Assembly: GCA_017413675.1 (NCBI GenBank)
Contig: JAFPSR010000053.1
Coordinates: forward strand, 1 to 15,615
Direction of reading: 5' to 3'
Origin: Clostridia bacterium
Lineage (GTDB): Bacteria; Bacillota_A; Clostridia; Christensenellales; UBA1750
Length of the DNA stretch: 15,615 bases
The stretch's first letter is position 1. Each line of letters opens with the position of its first letter. Shown one piece after another: positions 7,422-14,439 of this stretch. The notes under the pieces were generated by a model. The model had not been told where the DNA came from. It saw only the letters and a program-made list of their open reading frames with translations, and searched no databases. Both the position numbers and the translations under genes were made by a program.

Positions 7422-8567
7422 TTGATTTATCTGGACAACAGTGCGACAACCCGGCCGTTTCCCTCTGTAATTGAGGCAATGAGCCGATGCATGTCAGAGA
7501 ATTATTTCAACCCTTCCGCCGCTTATATGGGCGGTATGCAGGTCGCCCGCGAGATGGAAGAAACCCGGCGTCTGATCCGGGAAGAACTGGGCGGCGGCAG
7601 CCTGAATGTCATTTTTACGTCCGGCGGTACCGAAGCGGATAACCTCTGTATCCAGGGAATTGCCCGTTCCCTGCGCGGCCGGCATGGCCATATGATTACA
7701 ACTGCCATTGAACACCCCGCCGTATCCAATCCGTTCTCCTATCTCAAACAAATGAACATCGAGACTACGGTTGTTGGGGTAGATGAAACCGGAAGGATAA
7801 ACGAAGAAGCCCTTCTTGATGCGGTGCGAGAGGATACCGTCCTGGTCAGCATCATGCATGTCAACAATGAAACCGGCACCATACAGGACATAGCCAGGCT
7901 CTGCAGGCTGATCAAGGCAAAAAACCCGCATACCCTGTTCCACACCGACGGTGTACAGGCATTTATGCGTGTCCCTATCCAAATGGAAAAGAACGGGATC
8001 GATTTTTATTCGCTGTCCGGTCATAAGATTCACGGCCCCAAGGGGGTCGGAGCCCTGGTCACCGGAAAAAATCCCCGTCTCCTCCCCCTGCTTCTGGGCG
8101 GCGGTCAGGAAAAAGACCTGCGTTCCGGAACGGAGAATACCCCTGGAATCATCGGATTGGGAGAAGCGATCCGCTGTATGCGCATGCAGGATATTGCCGG
8201 GATGCGGATCCGCAGGAATGTCATGAAGGAACGCCTGCTCCGGGAGATTCCCAAGTCCTCCTATAACGGGGCAGAAGACACCCAGGCTGCTCCGCACATT
8301 CTGAACATGTCTTTTCCGGTTGCCAGAGCAGAGGTTCTTCTGCATGCCCTGGAAGGAGATCAGATTTATCTCTCCGCCGGCTCTGCCTGTTCTGCCAAAA
8401 AACGGCAGCCTTCTCCTGTCCTTACAGCTATGGGGTTATCTCTGGAGCGTCTGAACGGGGCTATCCGTATCAGTCTTTCCCCTCTGAACACAGATGAAGA
8501 GATCAATTTTGCAACCGAAAAAATCATCTCCCATGTACGGGAACTTGAACAATTCAAAATCAGATAA
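7422..8567 (+). CDS. nifS: Cysteine desulfurase, NifS/IscS family (NifZ-like partner of ThiI)
   Basis: PLP enzyme that takes sulfur from L-cysteine as an enzyme persulfide, releasing alanine. The 381-residue product has the N-terminal YLDNSATT motif at 3-10, a PLP-contacting His98 in EHPAV, Asp176 and Gln179 in HTDGVQA, the PLP lysine K202 in SGHKIHGPKG, and the sulfur-carrying C323 in GSACSAKK. The short loop around C323 is typical of the NifS/IscS group rather than SufS. The start is TTG at 7422, five bases after GGAGGA (7411-7416); no in-frame ATG lies near it and YLDNSATT follows at once. It lies 13 bases before thiI. In Bacillus subtilis a dedicated desulfurase, NifZ, is likewise paired with ThiI. 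No iscU or suf gene is present, which favours a tRNA-thiolation role over general iron-sulfur assembly. Confidence 0.95.
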   Translation: MIYLDNSATTRPFPSVIEAMSRCMSENYFNPSAAYMGGMQVAREMEETRRLIREELGGGSLNVIFTSGGTEADNLCIQGIARSLRGRHGHMITTAIEHPAVSNPFSYLKQMNIETTVVGVDETGRINEEALLDAVREDTVLVSIMHVNNETGTIQDIARLCRLIKAKNPHTLFHTDGVQAFMRVPIQMEKNGIDFYSLSGHKIHGPKGVGALVTGKNPRLLPLLLGGGQEKDLRSGTENTPGIIGLGEAIRCMRMQDIAGMRIRRNVMKERLLREIPKSSYNGAEDTQAAPHILNMSFPVARAEVLLHALEGDQIYLSAGSACSAKKRQPSPVLTAMGLSLERLNGAIRISLSPLNTDEEINFATEKIISHVRELEQFKIR

Positions 8568-8580
8568 GGAAATTGGAAAA

Positions 8581-9738
8581 ATGGATAATTCACAATGGGT
8601 TTTGCTTGTCCGCTACGGGGAAGTATTTCTGAAAGGCCTGAACCGCGGTTATTTTCTCTCCACCCTGCGCCGTCACATCCGCAGGACCGTTGAGCCTCTC
8701 GGCGGAACCGTAGACGGCGAGGAAGGAAGGTTCTATGTCCGGAACATTGCCGACATGGACGAAACCGTACGCCGGGTTTCCCGGGTTTTCGGCGTTCACA
8801 GCGTCAGCCCTGCCCTGGAAGTGGAAAAGCAGTATGAGATCATCAGCGCTGCAGCAAAGGAAATGATGCAGGAAAAGACCGGCACTTTCAAAGTACAGTC
8901 CCGACGTGCCGACAAGAACTTCCCGCTGGACAGCATGCAGATGAATATGGAACTGGGCGGAGACATCCTCTCTGCCAATCCCGCCCTGAAAGTGGATGTA
9001 CACGACCCGGATTATGTGCTGGAAGTCGAAGTCCGCGAAAAAGCATATCTGCATCTGGATACCATCCCGGCAGTCGGCGGCATGCCCATCGGGACCAACG
9101 GCAGGGCATTGACGCTTCTGTCCGGCGGCATTGACAGTCCGGTTGCCTCGTACATGATTGCAAAACGCGGCGTTATCCTGGAAGCCATCCATTACCATTC
9201 CGCCCCGTTTACCTCTGAACAGGCCAAGCAAAAGGTCATAGACCTGGCGAAAATCCTTTCCGAATACTGCGGACCGATCCGTCTGCATGTCATCCCGTTT
9301 ACCCGCCTGCAGCAGGAACTGTATACCAAATGCCCGGATGCACAGCTGACCGTCCTGATGCGCCGCTACATGATGCGCATTGCCGAAGCCGTAGCCCTGA
9401 AAAACGGATGCTCTGCCCTGGTAACCGGGGAAAGCATCGGCCAGGTAGCCAGCCAGACAATGGAAAGCCTTGCCTGTACTGATGCGGTGGTCAATATGCC
9501 TGTATTCCGTCCCCTGATCGGCTTTGACAAATCCGAAATCATCGAGAGGGCAAACAAGATCGGCACCTACGATCTTTCCATCCTCCCTTATGAGGACTGC
9601 TGTACCATCTTTACCCCCCGCCACCCCGTTACCCATCCCAAGATTGAATCCATTGAGAAGAGTGAACCCCTGATCGACGGGGATGCCCTGGTGCAGGAAG
9701 CTCTGGACAACGAAGAAATCATCCTCGTGCAGGCATAG
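8581..9738 (+). CDS. thiI: tRNA 4-thiouridine synthetase ThiI
   Basis: Adenylates U8 of tRNA and inserts sulfur received from a desulfurase to make s4U. Some ThiI proteins also supply sulfur for the thiamine thiazole ring. The 385-residue product has an N-terminal ferredoxin-like domain, a THUMP domain at about 60-165, and a PP-loop ATPase domain with LLSGGIDSPVASYM at 179-192. The conserved DCCTIFTPRHP segment at 339-349 includes the likely sulfur-relay cysteines. It ends without the C-terminal rhodanese domain of the E. coli enzyme, as usual in Firmicutes, so sulfur should come directly from the NifS protein upstream. The open frame extends upstream into nifS, but the ATG at 8581 has an AAGGA site at 8566-8570 and gives the normal N-terminus. 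Confidence 0.96.
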   Translation: MDNSQWVLLVRYGEVFLKGLNRGYFLSTLRRHIRRTVEPLGGTVDGEEGRFYVRNIADMDETVRRVSRVFGVHSVSPALEVEKQYEIISAAAKEMMQEKTGTFKVQSRRADKNFPLDSMQMNMELGGDILSANPALKVDVHDPDYVLEVEVREKAYLHLDTIPAVGGMPIGTNGRALTLLSGGIDSPVASYMIAKRGVILEAIHYHSAPFTSEQAKQKVIDLAKILSEYCGPIRLHVIPFTRLQQELYTKCPDAQLTVLMRRYMMRIAEAVALKNGCSALVTGESIGQVASQTMESLACTDAVVNMPVFRPLIGFDKSEIIERANKIGTYDLSILPYEDCCTIFTPRHPVTHPKIESIEKSEPLIDGDALVQEALDNEEIILVQA

Positions 9739-9749
9739 GAAATGCCTGC
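9729..9749 (+). other. Hairpin spanning the thiI stop codon
   Basis: GCAGGCAT (9729-9736) is perfectly complementary to ATGCCTGC (9742-9749) around an AGGAA loop. The thiI TAG stop (9736-9738) sits at the top of the stem. No T-run follows, so it is not a standard terminator. It may mark an mRNA end-processing or stability boundary between thiI and mrfA. Confidence 0.5.
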
Positions 9750-9776
9750 CTACATGACCGGAAGGAAGGTACCGTT

Positions 9777-12038
9777 ATGCAGCTGGAAGCTTTGCTGGAT
9801 ACCCTGAAGCGAGATCCGTCATTTATGCAGAATGTCACTATGTGGCATACCGTGGAAGCCTCACAGGGGCATTATGCGGATTTCCCTGCGCAGTTGGACG
9901 GACAGATCATCGAAGCATTGAAAAAGCGGGGTATTTTCCGTTTATACAGTCATCAGCGGGAAGCTGTGGATCTGGCACTTGCCGGAAAAAACGTAACAGT
10001 CGTTACTCCGACAGCCAGCGGCAAAACCTATTGCTATAACCTCCCCGTACTGGATGCAATTGCCAAGAATGAGGATGCACGTGCCCTGTACCTGTTCCCG
10101 ACCAAAGCCCTTGCTGCAGACCAGGTTGCGGAACTGTATGAGCTGATCCAGGAAACCGGTCATCCGATCAAGGCCTTCACTTATGACGGTGATACCCCGA
10201 CTACAGCCCGTACCAAAGTACGCCAGGCCGGGCAGATTGTCGTCACGAACCCGGATATGCTGCACAGCGGGATCCTTCCCCACCATACGAACTGGATCCG
10301 TCTGTTTGAAAACCTGAAGTATGTTGTAATTGATGAAATCCACGCTTACCGCGGGATTTTCGGTTCCAACCTGAGCAATGTCATTGCACGCCTCAAAAGG
10401 ATCTGCGCTTTTTACGGTTCCCATCCGCAGTTTATCTGCTGTTCCGCCACCATCCGCAACCCGCTGGAACTGTCGGAACGATTGACCGGGGAGGAAATGG
10501 TTCTGGTCGATAAAAACGGTGCCCCGCACGGTACGTCACATTTCGTTTTTGTCAATCCCCCGTTGATCAACGAACAGCTGGGAATCCGGAAGTCTTCCCT
10601 GACACAGACCCGGCAGATCGCGGATATGCTGATCCGCAACCGGATCCAGACGATTGTCTTTGCCCGTTCCCGGTTGAATGTCGAAGTTCTGACCACCTAT
10701 CTCAAACGGAATGTCCAGAACTCCCTGGGCAATGCCGATGCCGTACGCGGATACCGCAGCGGTTACCTTCCCACCCTTCGGCGGGAAATTGAGCAGGGGC
10801 TGCGGCAGGGCCGGATCATGGGAGTGGTTTCTACCAACGCCCTGGAACTGGGCATCGATATCGGTGCTCTGGAAGCCTGTGTCCTGTGCGGATATCCCGG
10901 GACGGTTGCTTCCGCCCGCCAGCAGTCCGGACGCGCAGGCCGCCGGGGAAGTGCCAGTGTAACCTTCCTGGTTGCCTCCTCTTCTTCCCTCGACCAGTTC
11001 ATCATGAAGAACCCACAGTACCTGCTGGATTCTTCCCCGGAAACAGCGCTGATCAATCCCAACAATCTCTACATCTTGATGAATCACCTGAAATGCGCAG
11101 CTTATGAACTCCCGTTCCGTGCCGGAGAGGAGTTTTCCTTCTCCAACAGTACCGGACAGATGCTGGAATATCTGAGCGAAGAAAACATCCTGCGCAAAAG
11201 CGGCGGCAGATATTTCTGGTCTGCGGAAGAATTCCCCGCCAGCGAGATTTCCCTGCGCAGTGCGGATGAAGAGAATTTCATGATCATCGATATTACAGAT
11301 GCTTCCCATCACCGGGTCATCGGGGAAATGGACCGCTTTACCGTACCGATGCTCCTGCATGAACAGGCAATCTATATCCACGAAGCCAACCAGTACCAGG
11401 TGGAAAAACTGGACTTTGACGATAAAAAAGCCTATGTACGTTCCGTCGATGTCGATTACTATACGGACGCCGACCTGAATACATCCCTGCGGGTCCTGGA
11501 TATTCTCCAGCAGGATGACCAGGGCCTGATTGCCCGTTATGAGGGCGAAGTCCTTGTCTCTTCCTTGGTCACCATGTTCAAAAAGATCAAGTTTGACACC
11601 CACGAAAACCTGGGGTATGGTCCGGTGAATCTCCCCGAACTGGAAATGCATACCACCAGTGCATGGTTTACCATCCCGGATTCCGTGCTGGAAGGACTTG
11701 GCAGTGAAGAAGCCCAGAGCGGCATGACCGGTATTGCGCATATTCTGCGTACACTGGCCCCGCTGTACCTCATGTGTGCCCCGCAGGATTTGTGTGTTAC
11801 CTATCATGTCAAAGATCCGTTCACCGGCATGCCCACCCTGTTCCTCTATGACACCATACCGGGCGGGATGGGGCTTGCAGAGCGTGTGTATGAGATTTTC
11901 CCGATGCTGTTGGAACAGGCTATCGGCATCATCAAAAACTGTACCTGTGAAAACGGATGTCCCGCCTGTACGAATCCGCTGGATAACGGCGGAAAACAGG
12001 CCGCCGTTACCCTGTTGGAGAGGATGATCGCCCGTTGA
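9777..12038 (+). CDS. mrfA: MrfA (YprA)-type DEAD/DEAH-box helicase with C-terminal DUF1998 zinc site
   Basis: SF2 DNA helicase. The B. subtilis homologue MrfA works with MrfB in repair of mitomycin C damage. The 753-residue product has the Walker A motif PTASGKT at 78-84, the DEIH box at 186-189, motif III SAT at 223-225 and motif VI QSGRAGRRG at 383-391. The C-terminal DUF1998 region ends in a four-cysteine cluster (C722, C724, C728, C731) expected to bind zinc. Length and motif order match the YprA family. The start ATG follows an AAGGAAGG site about eight bases upstream. The stop overlaps the mrfB start (TTGA), so the two are probably translationally coupled. All core motifs appear intact. 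Substrate and repair role are carried over from the family, not shown here. Confidence 0.93.
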   Translation: MQLEALLDTLKRDPSFMQNVTMWHTVEASQGHYADFPAQLDGQIIEALKKRGIFRLYSHQREAVDLALAGKNVTVVTPTASGKTYCYNLPVLDAIAKNEDARALYLFPTKALAADQVAELYELIQETGHPIKAFTYDGDTPTTARTKVRQAGQIVVTNPDMLHSGILPHHTNWIRLFENLKYVVIDEIHAYRGIFGSNLSNVIARLKRICAFYGSHPQFICCSATIRNPLELSERLTGEEMVLVDKNGAPHGTSHFVFVNPPLINEQLGIRKSSLTQTRQIADMLIRNRIQTIVFARSRLNVEVLTTYLKRNVQNSLGNADAVRGYRSGYLPTLRREIEQGLRQGRIMGVVSTNALELGIDIGALEACVLCGYPGTVASARQQSGRAGRRGSASVTFLVASSSSLDQFIMKNPQYLLDSSPETALINPNNLYILMNHLKCAAYELPFRAGEEFSFSNSTGQMLEYLSEENILRKSGGRYFWSAEEFPASEISLRSADEENFMIIDITDASHHRVIGEMDRFTVPMLLHEQAIYIHEANQYQVEKLDFDDKKAYVRSVDVDYYTDADLNTSLRVLDILQQDDQGLIARYEGEVLVSSLVTMFKKIKFDTHENLGYGPVNLPELEMHTTSAWFTIPDSVLEGLGSEEAQSGMTGIAHILRTLAPLYLMCAPQDLCVTYHVKDPFTGMPTLFLYDTIPGGMGLAERVYEIFPMLLEQAIGIIKNCTCENGCPACTNPLDNGGKQAAVTLLERMIAR

Positions 12039-13150
12039 GTACTCTTCGTGACCGTCTCCGGCAGATTTCCGCCCGACAGGAAGAGCAGAACGAACCCGAG
12101 GTTCAGGAGTGCCTGGTGTTTGAAAAACGGTATCCGCTTCTTCCCCATGTTGTTTCAGAGCATGCGATACATTTGCTTTTTCCAAATCTCACGGATATCT
12201 ACACTCCGGAAGGCGCTCTTTTTCTGGATACAGAAACCACTGGTCTGAGCACAGGGACAGGAACTGTCGCCTTCCTGGTCGGGATCGGGTATGAGGATAC
12301 AGATTCCTTCCGGGTCTGTCAGTACCTGATGCGGGATTATCCGGAAGAGGATAATCTTCTGGACCGGATTGCCTTCCATCTTCGGAACAGCAACTCCGTT
12401 TTCAGCTACAACGGCCGTACCTTCGATATCCCGCTTCTCCGCACCCGGTTTATTATGAATGGGAAACGGGATGCCTGGAGGGAATTGGAGCAGGGTGACC
12501 TCCTTTATCCGGCACGCCGCATATTCCGGCGCCGTCTTCTGGACTGTTCTCTCGGCAATATCGAAACCAATATTCTGGATGTTGCACGTGGGGAAGATAT
12601 TCCCGGCGCCCTGATCCCTGCCAGATACAACCTGTTCCTGCAAACCAGGGATATGGGCCTTCTTAATGAGATTCTGGCGCACAACCAGCAGGATATCTAT
12701 TCCCTATACCTGCTTTTACACAAAGTGGCCGAGATCATGGACGACCCGTACTGCCTTACCAACAGTACCGACCGGTTCTCTGTGGCCGTCCATCTGCAGC
12801 GGGCAGGGGAACGGCAAAGAGCCAGGGAACTGCTTACGCATGTGGAAAACGGGGCCTACTTGGGAAAGGCTCAGCGTGCACTCAGCATCCTGTACAGACA
12901 GGACGGCTCTCTGGATACCGCCATTGAGCTTCTCAAAGACATGGCCCGCCGGAGACTGGAAGGAGTTTATCCCTTTGTGGAGCTGGCCAAGATCTATGAG
13001 CATGCCAAACGGGACTATGACATGGCACTGAAGATCACCGAATATGCTGTTGCCCACGCGGATCTTGCCGAGCTGCCAGCCCTGATGCACCGCAGGGAGC
13101 GCCTTGTCCGAAAAATTCACCGTGCCGAATCTGCCAAGGAGGGATCATAA
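12035..13150 (+). CDS. mrfB: MrfB (YprB)-type DEDD exonuclease with C-terminal TPR repeats
   Basis: Predicted metal-dependent 3'-5' DNA exonuclease, partner of MrfA. The 371-residue product has a DEDD/RNase H-like domain at about 60-230. The acidic residues are D65 and E67 in LDTETTG, D131 in YNGRTFDIP, and D220 with H216 in HNQQD. Asp170 in LLDCSLGN is a further conserved-looking acidic site. From about 245 to the end the chain looks helical and TPR-like (AVHLQRAGERQRARELL, then AKIYEHAKRDYDMALKI). The start is TTG at 12035, overlapping the mrfA TGA by 4 bases, with GGAGAGGA at 12017-12024. The TAA at 13148-13150 is followed directly, in the same frame, by the ATG of the next gene. B. subtilis MrfB is of similar length, which supports this as a complete protein. 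Confidence 0.92.
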   Translation: MSTLRDRLRQISARQEEQNEPEVQECLVFEKRYPLLPHVVSEHAIHLLFPNLTDIYTPEGALFLDTETTGLSTGTGTVAFLVGIGYEDTDSFRVCQYLMRDYPEEDNLLDRIAFHLRNSNSVFSYNGRTFDIPLLRTRFIMNGKRDAWRELEQGDLLYPARRIFRRRLLDCSLGNIETNILDVARGEDIPGALIPARYNLFLQTRDMGLLNEILAHNQQDIYSLYLLLHKVAEIMDDPYCLTNSTDRFSVAVHLQRAGERQRARELLTHVENGAYLGKAQRALSILYRQDGSLDTAIELLKDMARRRLEGVYPFVELAKIYEHAKRDYDMALKITEYAVAHADLAELPALMHRRERLVRKIHRAESAKEGS

Positions 13151-13894
13151 ATGGGAAAAGGTAACTTCCGGGCTGTCCTGGGATATCTCGCGCAGCTTCT
13201 GGGCAACCGGAATGCGGCTCTGCATCATTATGCAGCGGCTTTTTCCAAGGGAACCGATAAAATCACACCCCTTGGCGGCTATGCCCAGCTTCTGGCGGAT
13301 AAACGGGATTTTGCCGGTGCCCGCAGTGTATACCGCCGTATCCTGTCCCTGTCCGGCAATGCCGGACGGAAAAGTGCCCTGTACAGTTATTCCAGCCGTA
13401 TGAATATTGTTCTGACCACCTGGAAATGCGGGGAGCTGGAACATGCCATCCGTCTGGCGGAAGCCCTCGCGGAACAAAATCGGACTGCCCTATCCCTGGG
13501 CATTCAAGGGCTTCTGTATATTGAAAAAAGCAAGGAAACCCGGGATTTCGAACCTGTCATCCGTTTTTGTGAGGAAGCGCTTGCCTATGACGCGGATGAT
13601 CCCGTGCTGCTGGACAATCTGGGACAGGTTCTTCTGTTTGCTGGAAATATGCGCCGCAGTGAAAAATACCTGCGAAAAGCACTTGAGAAAGGTCCGGACC
13701 AGACCGACACCATGGGGGCACTGGCTCGGGTACTGGCTCTGACAGGGAAAACGGAGGAAGCTTCCCTTTGGAATCAGAAAGCCCTTTCCCGGAAGGAAAA
13801 CCCATACCGTTCACTCTCCAGGGACTTCCTTCTGGAAACCGCATCCCTGCTGCAGCCTTCTGCCGACAGGCGGGAACAGGAGGAACCCAAATGA
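13151..13894 (+). CDS. Tetratricopeptide repeat protein downstream of mrfB
   Basis: A 247-residue, mostly helical protein with no signal peptide or membrane segment, so cytoplasmic. TPR-like units can be seen at about 4-34, 38-70, 120-150 and 152-184. The clearest is PVLLDNLGQVLLFAGNMRRSEKYLRKALEKGP, followed by TMGALARVLALTGKTEEASLWNQKAL. TPRs bind proteins; no enzyme motif is present. The ATG directly follows the mrfB stop in the same frame and has its own AAGGAGGG site (13137-13144), which argues for a separate gene. It could still be a split-off part of a longer MrfB-like protein. Its end overlaps the GtrA gene by ATGA. An MrfAB accessory role is inferred from position only. Confidence 0.85.
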   Translation: MGKGNFRAVLGYLAQLLGNRNAALHHYAAAFSKGTDKITPLGGYAQLLADKRDFAGARSVYRRILSLSGNAGRKSALYSYSSRMNIVLTTWKCGELEHAIRLAEALAEQNRTALSLGIQGLLYIEKSKETRDFEPVIRFCEEALAYDADDPVLLDNLGQVLLFAGNMRRSEKYLRKALEKGPDQTDTMGALARVLALTGKTEEASLWNQKALSRKENPYRSLSRDFLLETASLLQPSADRREQEEPK

Positions 13895-14337
13895 GAATTA
13901 TCCGTACCGAAAATGTACTGATCAATAAAATCCAGGATACTTTCCTCAACAAAGCCTTTATCACCTTTCTGATCATCGGGGTAGTCAACACACTGAACAA
14001 TATCTGGATCAGTTATCTGTGTTCAAAATGGATCCCGAATGTTAATCTTGCCTTTATTGTGGGATATCTGATTTCCATGTGCATCAGCTATGTCCTCAAC
14101 TCCATTTTTACCTTCCATGCCTCCCTCAGCCTGACCCGTTTTTTCAAGTTCGCCATCTCCACGATCCCGAACTTCCTGATCCAGAACCTACTGGTCTTCC
14201 TGATCTATAATCTGGCACACGGACCCAAGCTGCTTGCCTACGCTCTTGCTGCGGTGATCGGCATGCCGGTTACATTCCTGCTTCTGAAGCTTTATGCTTT
14301 CGCCCAGAAGCGCAAAAAGACACAGACGGAAACATAA
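13891..14337 (+). CDS. GtrA-family membrane protein
   Basis: 148 residues with four predicted transmembrane helices at about 22-43, 52-74, 84-107 and 112-136. The segment FLIIGVVNTLNNIWISYL, the central GYLISMCISYVLNSIFTF and the basic tail fit the GtrA/DPMS-flippase-like family. Members are thought to help move polyprenyl-linked sugars across the membrane for cell-surface glycan modification. The open frame runs upstream, but the ATG at 13891 has an AGGAGGA site at 13878-13884 and overlaps the TPR gene stop by four bases. No glycosyltransferase is adjacent, so the substrate is unknown. It is the last gene before the terminator. Confidence 0.88.
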   Translation: MRIIRTENVLINKIQDTFLNKAFITFLIIGVVNTLNNIWISYLCSKWIPNVNLAFIVGYLISMCISYVLNSIFTFHASLSLTRFFKFAISTIPNFLIQNLLVFLIYNLAHGPKLLAYALAAVIGMPVTFLLLKLYAFAQKRKKTQTET

Positions 14338-14352
14338 GGATGAACGAGAAAG

Positions 14353-14387
14353 AGAAGCTGCTTTCCCCAAGGCGGCTTCTTTTTTTC
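14353..14387 (+). terminator. Intrinsic terminator ending the operon
   Basis: AGAAGCTGC (14353-14361) pairs with GCGGCTTCT (14372-14380) over 9 positions (one G-U), with a 10-base loop and then a T-run from 14380. It lies 16 bases after the GtrA stop and marks the end of the 6851-14337 transcription unit. Confidence 0.88.
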
Positions 14388-14399
14388 TTTCCTGTCCTG

Positions 14400-14413
14400 T
14401 GCTATACTATAAT
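14400..14413 (+). promoter_or_regulatory. Promoter for the radical SAM gene
   Basis: An extended -10 TGCTATACT (14400-14408) overlaps a perfect TATAAT (14408-14413). The expected -35 falls in the T-run of the preceding terminator and does not match consensus. A GAGGG site (14430-14434) precedes the ATG at 14440. Confidence 0.55.
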
Positions 14414-14439
14414 TAGGAAATTATAGGTTGAGGGTTGTC

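Noticed and set aside
9729..9749. Intrinsic terminator between thiI and mrfA
   Set aside because: The hairpin is perfect but no T-run follows, so it is reported as a hairpin only.
10536..12185. 549-codon minus-strand open frame
   Set aside because: Antisense to mrfA, which carries all helicase motifs and the four-cysteine cluster. No start signal or known domain was seen.
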